Notes under the pieces: generated by a model
Databases searched by the model: none
Told to the model about the DNA's origin: nothing
The model's input: only the letters and a program-made list of their open reading frames with translations
Assembly (NCBI GenBank): GCA_001914235.1
Contig: MQUF01000005.1
Location: 62,001 to 126,000, forward strand
Source of the DNA: Desulfobulbaceae bacterium DB1
GTDB taxonomy: Bacteria > Desulfobacterota > Desulfobulbia > Desulfobulbales > SURF-16
Reading direction: 5' to 3'
Length of the DNA: 64,000 nucleotides
Translations under genes and position numbers: made by a program
Shown here: positions 20,265-28,842 of the stretch, piece by piece
How positions within the stretch are numbered: the stretch's first letter is position 1
Layout: the number at the start of each line of letters is the position of its first letter

Positions 20265-20609
20265 TCAAATCAGGTTGTAAGACAGCTGTTTGTGCGCCTT
20301 GTCAATATCAAGACCGGCCAGAAGCCATGACAACTGCCGCGAGTCGATATCTACCACCTCAGATTCTGATTCAGGCCAATGAAACCGATCTTTTTCCAGC
20401 CGCTTCAGCCAGAGACAGAAACCATTCCGATCCCAGAACAAGATTTTTATGATATTCCGGCGCCGGTTACAGAAAGCGAACAAATGGCCGGAAAAAACGT
20501 CAATGGCAAAATCCTCTGCAACCAACTGACTCAGGCCATTAATGGATTTCCGCAAATCAGTGTCGCCGATGGCGACATAAATCCGGGCTTGACTCGGCAA
20601 AAGCTTCAT
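20265..20609 (-). CDS. tnpB: IS66-family accessory protein TnpB
   Basis: Accessory protein required for IS66-type transposition, 114 residues, full length. It begins MKLLPSQARIYVAIGDTDLR and carries the conserved DLRKSINGLSQLV and FWDRNGFCLWLKRLEKDRF blocks of the IS66 Orf2 family. The start ATG overlaps the tnpA remnant stop as ATGA, preserving the coupled operon layout. Confidence 0.95.
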   Translation of the reverse strand: MKLLPSQARIYVAIGDTDLRKSINGLSQLVAEDFAIDVFSGHLFAFCNRRRNIIKILFWDRNGFCLWLKRLEKDRFHWPESESEVVDIDSRQLSWLLAGLDIDKAHKQLSYNLI

Positions 20610-20806
20610 GCCCTTGCCCCCAGAGCAGTCATGACCCTGTTCAGGGCAGAGGAGTCGAATTCACTGTCCAGCTTTATCCGGATATTCCCAAGAAAAATAG
20701 TCAAACCGGAATCGCCACCTCCTTTTGATCGCTCAACGACTGACACCGGCACAGGTACAAAATTGACCGATGGGACCGTCTCCTTTGCAAATTTAAAATG
20801 GAGGCA
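20606..20806 (-). pseudogene. tnpA: IS66 tnpA remnant lacking the N-terminal helix-turn-helix
   Basis: An open stretch on the minus strand ends in a TGA overlapping the tnpB start. It reads KETVPSVNFVPVPVSVVE and ends TIFLGNIRIKLDSEFDSSAL, which resembles the C-terminal half of IS66 TnpA. A stop at 20807-20809 closes the frame upstream and there is no good start codon. Only about 48 bp remain to the element end. The DNA-binding N-terminal half therefore appears deleted. Confidence 0.7.
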
Positions 20807-20857
20807 TCATGACTTGTTCTCATCAGTTTGAAAAGATGGGGTTTAATGACCGCTTAC

Positions 20858-20865
20858 ACTGCAAT
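20858..20865. repeat. 8-bp target-site duplication, right copy (actgcaat)
   Basis: Second copy of the octamer that flanks the IS66 element. Removing the element and one copy restores the frame GAC TGC AAT GAC GGC across the junction, giving D-C-N-D-G. Confidence 0.92.
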
Positions 20866-22892
20866 GACGGCTGCCCTGATGACGCGGCCAACGACGCGGA
20901 TGGTGACGGTATCTGCGGCAACCTTGATAAACTGTCCGGCAGCGGCCAACGCGAATCAGGCCAATGGGGATAATGACCTGTTCGGCGATGTCTGCGATCC
21001 CTGCCCCGGGGATCTCGCCAATGATGGTGACGGTGACGGGATCTGCGCCGGCAGCGGCTTTGCCCTGCCGAAAACAGGCGATGGCGATAACTGTATAACC
21101 ATTGCCAATAGCGGTCAGCTGGATGGTGACGCTGACGGCATGGGAGATGTCTGCGATGCGTGTCCGGCTGACCCGGCCAATGACGCGGACAACGACGGGG
21201 TCTGCGCTGATGCGGACAATTGCCCGGTTGCCGTCAACAGCAATCAGGCCGACGCGGATAACGACGGGCAAGGTGATGCCTGTGATGCCTGTGATGCCTG
21301 TCCTTTTGATCCTTTCAACGATGCCGACAATGACGCCGCCTGTGGTGATGTTGACGGCTGCCCGGATGACCATGACAAGGTTGAAGCGGGAATCTGCGGT
21401 TGCGGCGTGGCCGATACCGATACGGATGGCGACGGTACCATGGATTGTAACGATTCATGTCCCGATGATGTCTACCAGGTTGATCCGGGCATCAGGGGCT
21501 GCGGACTCATCGATGATACCGTCGTGCCGGTGGGAATCAATGTTGAGGTCAGTCCCATTCCGGAATTGAAGCTTGTTGTCGATCAGGTTGACAGTGAATG
21601 CCTGTTGCGGCTCTCCGTTGAATCGCAGTCGTTCGCCTCATCGGTGTATCTGCAGGTGGGAGAAAAGATATACACTCTTGATTTGCAATGTCCGCAATCG
21701 ACGTTGTCCGGCGCGGTGTGTCTGTCTGCAGTACGAGGAAACGGACGTGACAACCAATGAGCGGGATGTGCGCATGCTGCGCAATGATCAGCTCGGGCTG
21801 AAGGATATCACCCGCAGTCTTGATGTCGACAATGACTGGGTCTGCGGCGGCACCACGTCATTTACCTCCTTTGCCGCCGGTGAACCGTTCAACAGTGCCG
21901 GGGCGGATCCTGATCTTATCCCGGTTCCTTCGGGTGCGAACGTCGCGGTTACGATTCCGCTGGCGAGTGCCGAGATGAGCTTTGCCGCGGTTGATGACGG
22001 CGGTTGCACGATGTCGGCTTTTGTTATGAGCAAGCCCGTGCCGCCCCCGGATTACAGACTGCTCGGTGACCGGGCTCTTGATATTGATCTGGAATGCAGC
22101 GATGACGGCCATATCTGTCTTGCGTATGATGAGGCCGATGTTATCGGCGCTGAGGCCGATCTTGTCCTCTGGCACCGGGGAGTAAGCGGCTGGGAGGACA
22201 TCACGGACTCCATAGATCCGGTAAATAATGTCATCTGTGGTTTTGCCGCATCTTTTTCTCCCTTTGCGGTGGGAGAACTGAGCGACTACACCGGTCTCCA
22301 CCTCATCCCCTATCCCAGTGCCCTTTCGTCGCAGGAATTTGATCGGGTGGTGGAGTTTAACGCCTCCAGATCCTCCTGCTATGAAGAGGCCTATGATCAT
22401 CTGGGAATCGTTTACCCGGTAAATCTGAACTGCACTTTTACCTGGGATTTCGGCGGGCCGGGAACAGTGATCGGCGGGAACGGCAATGATACCATTGAGT
22501 TTGAGTATGACGATTTCGGTTCATACACGGCAACGGTCATCATGACGGAAGATATCAGCGGATTGACGGTGAGTGATACGGTCACGGCCGAGGCCGCCAA
22601 GGTTGAACCTCCACCGAGGAGCATGGATTTCTCCGTCTCGGTGAACGGCAATCAGCTTACCTTGAGCGCCGCGTCGATTCCCACGGATATTGCTCGCATC
22701 TATGTTTACTGGGGGGATCGCAAACAAACGACCATTGCCGACAGTCCGGGAACCATACTGGCAAACGGCGTGGTTCATCGGTATCTTCGGGGCGGCGGCT
22801 ATAATATCAGGGTTGTGACCATTGACGCAGCCTACAACTCCCTTGAATATACATTTGCCGAGGACAGCGATCTGGCAGTCATCCTGCCCTGA
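20866..22892 (+). pseudogene. Secreted calcium-binding-repeat protein, 3' part after the IS66 insertion
   Basis: Distal part of the interrupted gene. The Asp-rich repeats continue (DNCPVAVNSNQADADNDGQG and similar) until a GLIDDTVVPVGINVEVS segment. A beta-rich region with repeated SFTSFAAGE / SFSPFAVGE blocks follows, then a PKD-like fold (TFTWDFGGPGTVIGGNGN, FGSYTATVIM), and the protein ends DSDLAVILP. Two more frameshifts are needed. One is an extra A near 20932 (GATAAACTG where the repeats have GATAACTG). The other is near 21720-21730, where tctg is duplicated, a typical slippage event. The stop is followed by a strong hairpin terminator at 22920. It could not make the full protein in its present state. 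Confidence 0.78.
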
Positions 22893-22919
22893 AATACAGG
22901 ACTGGGAAAGCGGTCAGGA

Positions 22920-22962
22920 AAAACGCCTGTTTCCAGAGCCGGAAATGGGCGTTTTAATTTTT
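22920..22962 (+). terminator. Rho-independent terminator
   Basis: Inverted repeat AAAACGCC...GGCGTTTT with an internal TTTCC/GGAAA extension, followed by AATTTTT. It ends the calcium-binding-repeat gene and could also serve the convergent hemerythrin gene, because the reverse strand also ends in a T-run. Confidence 0.8.
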
Positions 22963-22965
22963 CCG

Positions 22966-23394
22966 TTATTTGACGGAAAGGTATTTGTTATCAATATGGA
23001 CGACATATTGCGCGTATTTCTTATCGGATGTGAGGATATGATCCAGCAGCCATTTCTTGAGAAATTCTCCGATGCGAGGTAACGACTCCGCTCGGTAGCT
23101 GCTCCAGTTTTCCGTGTGCTGGAAAATTTCCTCGGTCAGTTTTTCATGCTCCTTGATGTGTCTGTCCAGCTCGTCGGTCGGATAACGGGCCATGCGCATC
23201 AATTTTTCTTCATCCCGAAAATGTTCCTCGGCATATTGGACCAAGCGGTTGAGCAGGGAATATGCGATCTTTTCCCCTTTCCCCGCTGCGAGCGCCTCAT
23301 TGAAATCATTGACGATCCCCAGGAGCTTCTGGTGCTGGTGGTCGATGTATTGGGAGTTGACGCTGTAGTCGCTTTTCCAGAAAATTTTTGTCAC
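22966..23394 (-). CDS. Bacteriohemerythrin
   Basis: Di-iron oxygen-binding protein, 142 residues from a GTG at 23394 (an AGAGAGG site is upstream; the longer frame adds 47 residues without homology). The ligand pattern is complete: His at about 21 in YIDHQHQKLL, HFRDEE (His about 58, Glu about 62), HIKEH (His about 79 and 83), and HILTSD (His about 119, Asp about 124). Family members store or deliver oxygen, or sense it, in microaerophilic and anaerobic bacteria. It is a single-domain form without a methyl-accepting partner. Confidence 0.9.
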   Translation of the reverse strand: MTKIFWKSDYSVNSQYIDHQHQKLLGIVNDFNEALAAGKGEKIAYSLLNRLVQYAEEHFRDEEKLMRMARYPTDELDRHIKEHEKLTEEIFQHTENWSSYRAESLPRIGEFLKKWLLDHILTSDKKYAQYVVHIDNKYLSVK

Positions 23395-23691
23395 CGGAAT
23401 CCTCTCTTTTTTTGTTGGAACTGCTGTTTCGATTGTACGTTTTTCTTCCGGTAACGTGAAGTTTAATGTTTCTTGCCGTTGGGAAAAATATTTTCCGTCG
23501 GCCGCGACAAATTGCCATATTCCCCCCTGTGGCACTCTGTGGTACTGATTTTGTTATGGCAGTGCGAGACGGGGTGCATATGCTTTCGTGCGGCACCTCG
23601 TGTGAAGGTGCCGATGAAGACGTGATGTGGCTGCAGAGTCGTTTGGGTAATTGCCGCCATGGAAAACAGACGGGAAAGAGGAGAAAATGCC

Positions 23692-24444
23692 ATGTGGGGA
23701 CAAGGGCGGGGGAAAAAGAAGGATGTTGCCGGCAGGGGTGTGGTGGTCGACATGGCCAAGACCGCGGCAGGGGCGGCAATTCTGCCTGTGGGTTCGGTCC
23801 GGCCTGCCCTCCGTGTCGGGGCCTTGACCACGCCGCCGCCGATTCCGTGGGGATACAGGAAGTTGGATCCGGCAAAGACGGCACGAATAGCTTACGAAAA
23901 CTGGTACAAAAAATATTGCTGTTACGCGGTGGCCAGCGCCATTCTCGACCAGTTGCGTGATGAAATCGGTGGACCTTATAATAATCTGCCGGTCGAGGCC
24001 TTTGCTTTCGGGCAGGGCGGCATGGCCGGCTGGGGCGCCATGTGTGGAACCCTCACGGGGGCGGGACTTGCCATGAGTTTTGTCGCCGGCAAAGAAGGGG
24101 AGGAGATGGTCAACGACCTTATCGTTTGGTACGGAAACGCCGAGCTGCCTGTTTTTCGGCCGGCCACCCCCAAGGCGATTATCTGTCAGGTTAATGCCGC
24201 TGGTTCTCCCCTGTGTCATATTTCAGTAGGAAAGTGGATGAAAAAGGAAGAAGTAGGCATGGAAAGCGCCGAGCGCAAAGAAAGGTGCGCCCGGGTGGCG
24301 GCGGATGTGGCCTTTCAGGCTGTTATCCTGTTGAATAAGTGGGCGGATGGCGATTATGAAATGAGGCAAGATTCGCGGTCGCAAGCACATGGCATAGCCG
24401 GGCGGAGGGGTTGCATGCAATGTGACGGCAGCGGCGTTTCATAA
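23692..24444 (+). CDS. C-GCAxxG-C-C family (split-Soret cytochrome-like) redox protein
   Basis: The product has 250 residues from the ATG at 23692, which has GAGGAG upstream; an in-frame ATG at 23659 lacks a good site. The N-terminus may be a weak export signal (DMAKTAAGAAILPVGSV). The core matches the C-GCAxxG-C-C family also found in split-Soret cytochromes: KYCCYAVASAILDQL, FAFGQGGMAGWGAMCGTLTG, and CARVAADVAFQAVILLN. No CxxCH heme motif is present (only a C-x9-CH spacing), so heme binding is not supported here. Likely a redox or thiol-iron protein; role unknown. Confidence 0.68.
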   Translation: MWGQGRGKKKDVAGRGVVVDMAKTAAGAAILPVGSVRPALRVGALTTPPPIPWGYRKLDPAKTARIAYENWYKKYCCYAVASAILDQLRDEIGGPYNNLPVEAFAFGQGGMAGWGAMCGTLTGAGLAMSFVAGKEGEEMVNDLIVWYGNAELPVFRPATPKAIICQVNAAGSPLCHISVGKWMKKEEVGMESAERKERCARVAADVAFQAVILLNKWADGDYEMRQDSRSQAHGIAGRRGCMQCDGSGVS

Positions 24445-24478
24445 CCGATGATATGATTGAAGTTGAATCATTTTAAAA

Positions 24479-24520
24479 AAAGCTGCGGTGTCTCGCAAGA
24501 AACACCGCGGCTTTTTTTTT
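24479..24520. terminator. Bidirectional hairpin terminator
   Basis: Stem GCTGCGGTGT/ACACCGCGGC with one mismatch, preceded by an A-run and followed by a T-run of ten. It sits between the convergent C-GCAxxG gene and the YqaE gene. Confidence 0.88.
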
Positions 24521-24527
24521 GTTCCCA

Positions 24528-24689
24528 TTATTTTTTTTTAGCAATCACCCAGACGGCATGCACAATGCCGGGAATATAGCCGAGCAGGGTGAGAATAATA
24601 TTGATCCAGAAATGTTTGCCGATGCCGACCTGCAGAAAGACACCCACCGGCGGCAGAAGGATGGCGCAGATGATTTTGATAAGTTCCAT
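24528..24689 (-). CDS. YqaE/Pmp3 family small membrane protein
   Basis: The product has 53 residues from the ATG at 24687-24689, which has AAGGTGA upstream; the longer frame is not conserved. Two hydrophobic helices cover residues 3-20 (LIKIICAILLPPVGVFLQ) and 29-48 (INIILTLLGYIPGIVHAVWV), the usual Pmp3/YqaE arrangement. Such proteins affect membrane potential under salt or cold stress in eukaryotes; in bacteria the role is poorly known. Confidence 0.85.
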   Translation of the reverse strand: MELIKIICAILLPPVGVFLQVGIGKHFWINIILTLLGYIPGIVHAVWVIAKKK

Positions 24690-25428
24690 GCCGTCACCTT
24701 GCTTTGTGTATTCTTGGTGGAAGAAAAAAATCAGACGAATTGACTGGGGATATTTTACCGAGGGAGGCAGGAAAAAACAACCACGGAAAAAGCCTGTCGG
24801 GACAAACAGGGAAGACATCCGGCAAAGACCGATCAAACGGCCGTTTTTGTAATTTTTGCGGTGCATTTGCGGAGGAACGAAGTGGCAGGTTCATCAGAAA
24901 CTGGTTATCGCATTCGTCAGAAATTGACGTGCGGGATGAGGCAAGGGTCTCAGGAGAGGGCCTGTCGTGGAAATTCGTGAGGGGCAGTCGGCTTTCAAAG
25001 AAATTTTCTCCCGGTGTTTTTTTAGTGAAAAACGTGGCAAATCAGGATGTTACTTTTTGCTTTTGTCTTCTTTTCGTTGTGCAACACCTTGCCTTTCGGC
25101 AAGTGCGGCGAAATTTTCAACAGCTGGTAAAGATCTTGCTGTCTTCAAAGATGCTCGTGCCCGGTTTTGCGATCGTTCACCTGAAAACAACAGCTGCCGC
25201 ATGACATCCGCGGACACCTTTCTCGAAGTGACACTGCATCTGGTTTCCAATTTGTCGGTGGGCGGGGATAGATGCGGGAATAGTGCAGTTCGGAATAGGT
25301 GCGGACATGCGGGGAGTGCTTTGGGCAATAGCCGGGGAAATCCGAAAAAAAGGATGGCCTGCCGCAACCGGGTTTTGCAGGCAGGGGGAATGATTTGCGG
25401 CTCTTGCCCGGAGTAAATTGAGAATATT
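24690..25428. other. Long intergenic stretch without a supportable gene
   Basis: Nearly 740 bp between yqaE and the RegB-like kinase. Open frames occur on both strands, but they lack domains, good ribosome sites and sensible composition, and I see no convincing structured RNA. It may contain promoter sequence for the kinase or a decayed gene. Confidence 0.5.
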
Positions 25429-26847
25429 ATGAAATTGAAAAGTTTATTGAGGAATGTTCAGGCAGGATTGCCCGCGACTACGGATGCTGATTCCTCAATT
25501 GGGGTGATCTCTTTCCCTTGGTTGATCCATTTCCGCTGGGTAACCGCGATAAGCCTTTTTTTTCTCGTCAATGTTGCCAGGGAAATTTTCGAGGTTAACT
25601 TTTCGCTGGTCCTTGTTGTTTTGTTGGTTTGTCTCCTTGCCGCAAGCAATGCTGTCCTGTTTTACCGATTGAAGCGGGGGCAAATCACTCGCTTCCGGTG
25701 TCTTGCCGCCGGTATGATATTTTTTGATGTGGCGTTGCTGACGATTCTTTTTTGCCGCATTTCCTGTGTCCTTAATCCCTTCGTCGTTCTTTATATTATT
25801 TATATATTTTTCGGGTCCCTTTTGCTCAAGCCGCGGTGGGCGCTTGTTCTGGTATGTTTTACCCTGACCTGCTATGTGGTTTTTTTTGTTGCCGCCGATC
25901 CCATGGTGATGGACGAAAAGGCCTTTGGCAGGCTGCAAAAGGCCGGATTGTTGCCGATGCGGGAGCATATGGCCGCCTTCACTCTTTTTGCCGGGTTTAT
26001 CAAGGCCGATCTCGTTGCCTATTCAAGGGTGCTTTTCACCGTGCTCTTTGCCGCACTGATCATCATGAGTTTTCTGGTCAGCAAGGTGCGGACGTCCATT
26101 GAACGCCAACAGAAAACCATTAATGACCTGGAAAGAATCAAAAGCAGAACGGATAAGCTGGCGGCCCTGGCAACCTTTGCCGCGGGAGCGGCCCACGAAT
26201 TCTCCACCCCGCTTTCAACCATTGCAGTGGCCTCGGGTGAAATGTTATACAATATGAAGGAACAGGGGGGCAGCAGCCCGGATCTGCTTGCGGACTGTCG
26301 GCTTATTCGTGACCAGGTGACCAGGTGCAAAGAGATTTTGTATCAAATGTCGGCCGATGCCGGGGAGCATCTCGGTGAAAATGTGGAAACCTTTGCCGTC
26401 AGGGATCTCATCGACAATGTTCTCCGGTCGTTTGCCCCGCAAGTTCAGGAACATCTGGTATTTGCCAATAATGTTGAGGCCATGCAGCTCAGTTTGCCCA
26501 TTCGCACCCTGGTGCGCACCCTGCGCAATGTTTTGAAGAATGCCATGGACGCCTCGGAGCCGGGAACACCGATATTCCTTGCCTGCAACATGGATCAAAA
26601 CCACATTTTTTTTAGTGTGCAGGATTACGGCAGCGGCATGGATGAGGAAACCGCACGACGGGCATTGGACCCTTTCTTTACCACCAAGGAACCCGGCAGG
26701 GGTATGGGACTCGGGCTTTATCTTGCCCAGAGCATGGTACAGAGGTATGGCGGCGATGTCTTCATCGAAAGTGAACCTGGGATGGGAACCACTGTCACCC
26801 TGACGTTTGCCCGGGAGCAGGTTCATGCGGTTCTGGCGGCGAATTAA
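25429..26847 (+). CDS. regB: RegB/PrrB-type redox-sensing histidine kinase
   Basis: Membrane kinase of 472 residues with about six N-terminal TM segments (residues 30-220). A CVLNPFVVLY segment resembles the quinone-binding NPF box of RegB/PrrB/ActS. The phosphoacceptor is the His at about 256 in GAAHEFSTPLSTIAVASGEM, the variant H-box typical of RegB. The N box (VLKNAMDASEPG), the D/F box (VQDYGSGMDEET, FFTTKEPG) and the G2 box (GMGLGLYLAQSM) are present. RegB usually sits next to its regulator RegA; none is seen here. It probably controls energy metabolism in response to quinone redox state. Confidence 0.85.
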   Translation: MKLKSLLRNVQAGLPATTDADSSIGVISFPWLIHFRWVTAISLFFLVNVAREIFEVNFSLVLVVLLVCLLAASNAVLFYRLKRGQITRFRCLAAGMIFFDVALLTILFCRISCVLNPFVVLYIIYIFFGSLLLKPRWALVLVCFTLTCYVVFFVAADPMVMDEKAFGRLQKAGLLPMREHMAAFTLFAGFIKADLVAYSRVLFTVLFAALIIMSFLVSKVRTSIERQQKTINDLERIKSRTDKLAALATFAAGAAHEFSTPLSTIAVASGEMLYNMKEQGGSSPDLLADCRLIRDQVTRCKEILYQMSADAGEHLGENVETFAVRDLIDNVLRSFAPQVQEHLVFANNVEAMQLSLPIRTLVRTLRNVLKNAMDASEPGTPIFLACNMDQNHIFFSVQDYGSGMDEETARRALDPFFTTKEPGRGMGLGLYLAQSMVQRYGGDVFIESEPGMGTTVTLTFAREQVHAVLAAN

Positions 26848-26880
26848 GATGGATGAACGGATAGAAAGTCTGTTTTTTTT

Positions 26881-26961
26881 ACCGCAGAGCACGCGGAGAT
26901 CACGGAGAAACGGTTTTTGTAATAATTTGTTAGCGCGGTGGCCTCTGCGGGCTCCGTGGTA
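26881..26961. repeat. Imperfect inverted repeat (ccgcagag / cacggag modules)
   Basis: Left arm ACCGCAGAGCACGCGGAG and right arm GCCTCTGCGGGCTCCGTGGT share the modules cgcagag and cacggag in opposite orientation, separated by an AT-rich loop. It lies between regB and the inositol-phosphatase gene. Its look is that of a dispersed intergenic repeat or a weak transcript end. Confidence 0.55.
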
Positions 26962-27012
26962 AGTTTTTTGTTTTTGTCAAACCATCAATAAAGGCTATTG
27001 AGAGTTACGGAC

Positions 27013-27849
27013 ATGAAAAGAGTCGAGGCGGTTCGTGCTGAATGCGGGGTGTCGCCGCTGCGGGATATCGTCACGGCAGCGGCCGAGGCGGCACTTGCCG
27101 CGGGCGGGATTCTCGCTGATTTGTACCATCAGCCCCATCAGGTTCATTACAAGGGGGAAAGGGATCTGGTGACCGAGGCTGATGTGGCGGCGGAAAAGAG
27201 AATTCTTGATATGTTGCGGCAAGGGCAGCCGCAAATCGCCGTTCTTTCCGAAGAGTCATTTGCCTCCTATGGCGACATCCCCCTGGAGCCGGTGTGGGTG
27301 ATCGATCCGTTGGACGGCACCACCAATTTCGCCCATGGATTTCCCTGGTTTGCGGTTTCCATCGGCTATATGGAAAATGGAAAAACCATGGCAGGCGTGA
27401 TTTATGCGCCCATGCTTGATGAACTTTTCCTGGCCTGTCGCGGGTTCGGCGCCTGGTTGAACGGCAGGCGGATTGTGGTTTCCCGTTGCACTGAACTGAA
27501 AAAATCGCTCCTGGCCACTGGTTTTCCTTATGACCTGGAGCATCGTGCCGTTGAGGTTGTCGGCGCCTTGCAGAAATTGCTGCCCTCCTGCCAGGGGGTG
27601 CGGCGTGCCGGGGCGGCGGCCCTTGACCTGGCCTATGTTGCCTGCGGCAGGCTGGAAGGGTTCTGGGAAATAGAGCTGAAACCCTGGGACACGGCAGCCG
27701 GGCTCCTGCTGGTGCAGGAGGCCGGAGGCATGGTCACGGATTTCAAAGGCGGAGCATACACCCCTTTTGTCCGGGAGCTTGTCGGCTCAAACGGTCTGCT
27801 CCATGACGAACTGGTTGCCCGGCTGGGGCAATTTTCTTCTATGCCCTGA
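27013..27849 (+). CDS. suhB: Inositol monophosphatase family protein
   Basis: Mg-dependent sugar- or inositol-phosphate phosphatase, 278 residues from the ATG at 27013 (the longer frame starts with TTG at 26998). The metal site is complete. It has SEESF near residue 80, the motif WVIDPLDGTTNFAHGFPWFA near residues 95-114, and WDTAAGLLLVQEAGG near residue 225. KGERDLVTEAD near the N-terminus completes the pattern. The 3' end overlaps the convergent PEP-CTERM gene by 11 bp. The suhB label is by family; the actual substrate could be another phosphate ester such as NADP or PAP. Confidence 0.88.
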   Translation: MKRVEAVRAECGVSPLRDIVTAAAEAALAAGGILADLYHQPHQVHYKGERDLVTEADVAAEKRILDMLRQGQPQIAVLSEESFASYGDIPLEPVWVIDPLDGTTNFAHGFPWFAVSIGYMENGKTMAGVIYAPMLDELFLACRGFGAWLNGRRIVVSRCTELKKSLLATGFPYDLEHRAVEVVGALQKLLPSCQGVRRAGAAALDLAYVACGRLEGFWEIELKPWDTAAGLLLVQEAGGMVTDFKGGAYTPFVRELVGSNGLLHDELVARLGQFSSMP

Positions 27850-28528
27850 TCACTTTTCGGCGCAGGACTCCCGCCAGTCCGGCAAGTCCACTGCCGAAGA
27901 GCAGCATGGAAGCCGGTTCGGGCACGGGAGCAGCGTCTTCAAAGCAGCCGCTCAGGTTGGTCCAGTCAACGGTGAATGATCCATCGACGGCGGTAAGTTT
28001 GATTGTGAGGTAGTGGTCGTCTTCAAGGTACGACCAGACGTTGATGCGGTTTGCGCCATCGCCGATGAGTTCATCCGAGATGGACACCCCGTCCCAGGTG
28101 AAGAAACTCGTGTCGCCATCCACCGGTTCCTTGAAGTTGGCGTCAAGCTCCAGCATGGAATCAAGATCAAAGAGGATGGTTATTTCATCTTCCGCGCCTT
28201 GATCCCCCAGAACTCCGGTAAAGTGAAATGTCAGGTAGGCATAGTGGAGAATGTCTTCCGCGTCCATGCTGCCTGTGCCAAGGTAGGATGAGTCTGTGGT
28301 GAAATAATCCGCTCCCAGATTATGCACCTCCGAGTCGGCAAGCAGCCAAAGCGCCATCGGGTCATTATTGAGATCAAAGGTCCATGTCGTGGATGAAATG
28401 GCGCCGGTTGCGGACAAAGCGACATCCGTGCCGTAAAAATCTTCAAAGTGGATGTGGTCGGCATGGGCCAAGGCAGAGGTGCCAGCCCAGAAAAGAAAGG
28501 CGATTGGTAGTGTGTATTTTTTCCTCAT
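27839..28528 (-). CDS. PEP-CTERM domain protein
   Basis: Exported protein of 229 residues with a signal peptide (MRKKYTLPIAFLFWAGTSAL, cleavage near AHA). A beta-rich acidic body without a known enzyme domain is followed by the C-terminal sorting signal VPEPASMLLFGSGLAGLAGV and the basic tail LRRKVIRA. PEP-CTERM signals are cleaved by exosortase/archaeosortase, and such proteins go to the extracellular matrix or floc exopolysaccharide. A GAGGAA ribosome site lies before the ATG. A sigma-54-type promoter lies about 130 bp upstream. No exosortase gene is in the window. Confidence 0.92.
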   Translation of the reverse strand: MRKKYTLPIAFLFWAGTSALAHADHIHFEDFYGTDVALSATGAISSTTWTFDLNNDPMALWLLADSEVHNLGADYFTTDSSYLGTGSMDAEDILHYAYLTFHFTGVLGDQGAEDEITILFDLDSMLELDANFKEPVDGDTSFFTWDGVSISDELIGDGANRINVWSYLEDDHYLTIKLTAVDGSFTVDWTNLSGCFEDAAPVPEPASMLLFGSGLAGLAGVLRRKVIRA

Positions 28529-28606
28529 CGTTGTTCCTCAATTTTGTGAAACCCGAGCTATTCCCCCAAACAGCCGGTTTCCTCTTCGCTCCCGCGGCTC
28601 ATCCGA

Positions 28607-28620
28607 AACATCCGGATGTT
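28607..28620. promoter_or_regulatory. Perfect 14-bp palindrome in PEP-CTERM leader
   Basis: AACATCCGGATGTT is exactly self-complementary. It lies between the predicted sigma-54 start and the PEP-CTERM coding start, so it falls in the 5' leader. Possible operator or leader hairpin; function unproven. Confidence 0.35.
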
Positions 28621-28656
28621 CCCTCCCGAAACGCCGCGATGGATAACGGAATAGTT

Positions 28657-28672
28657 TGCAGATTTAGCGCCA
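28657..28672 (-). promoter_or_regulatory. Sigma-54 (-24/-12) promoter of the first PEP-CTERM gene
   Basis: Reading the minus strand gives TGGCGCTAAATCTGCA. This has the GG and GC dinucleotides at the exact sigma-54 spacing and the 16-nt length of the consensus TGGCACGN4TTGCW (two mismatches in the conserved positions). Transcription would start near 28646, leaving a leader of about 118 nt. A similar site precedes the neighbouring PEP-CTERM gene. Confidence 0.6.
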
Positions 28673-28788
28673 GTGGTTCGGTAAAAATGTTTGTTTTTTG
28701 AAAATGTTGTAATACTGGGATGTTATGTCGAATGTAACTGGAGAGGGTAGCAGGGGTTGCTGTTGCTGGAAAGGATAGTCATTCATTG

Positions 28789-28814
28789 TCCGGGAAAAAT
28801 TCCGTTTTCCCGGA
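28789..28814. repeat. Perfect 10-bp inverted repeat (tccgggaaaa)
   Basis: TCCGGGAAAA, a six-base loop and TTTTCCCGGA form a perfect hairpin in the gap between the two PEP-CTERM genes, upstream of the sigma-54 site. No T-run follows immediately, so it is not a clear terminator. Confidence 0.5.
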
Positions 28815-28842
28815 AAGATGAGTGGGGGGGGAGGACACTGAC

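Larger units (their letters stand above)
18637..20857 (-). mobile_element. IS66-family insertion sequence, 2221 bp
   Basis: The element is bounded by imperfect inverted terminal repeats starting GTAAGCGGT (18637-18657 and 20837-20857; about 19 of 21 positions match, with a shared AAACCCCA core). It is flanked by the 8-bp direct duplication actgcaat. It carries the IS66 gene order on the minus strand: a tnpA remnant, tnpB, then tnpC. The intact ends and exact duplication mean insertion was by transposition and not old. The tnpA head is missing, so the copy may be unable to move on its own. It interrupts the calcium-binding-repeat gene within an Asp-rich repeat (after DCN). Confidence 0.95.

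Noticed and set aside
23692-24444. Multiheme or split-Soret cytochrome proper
   Set aside because: There is no CxxCH anywhere in the frame; only the C-GCAxxG-C-C core is present.
24704-25204. 166-codon frame in the gap before regB
   Set aside because: No domain, no ribosome site, and it overlaps the YqaE region on the opposite strand. Not supportable as a gene.
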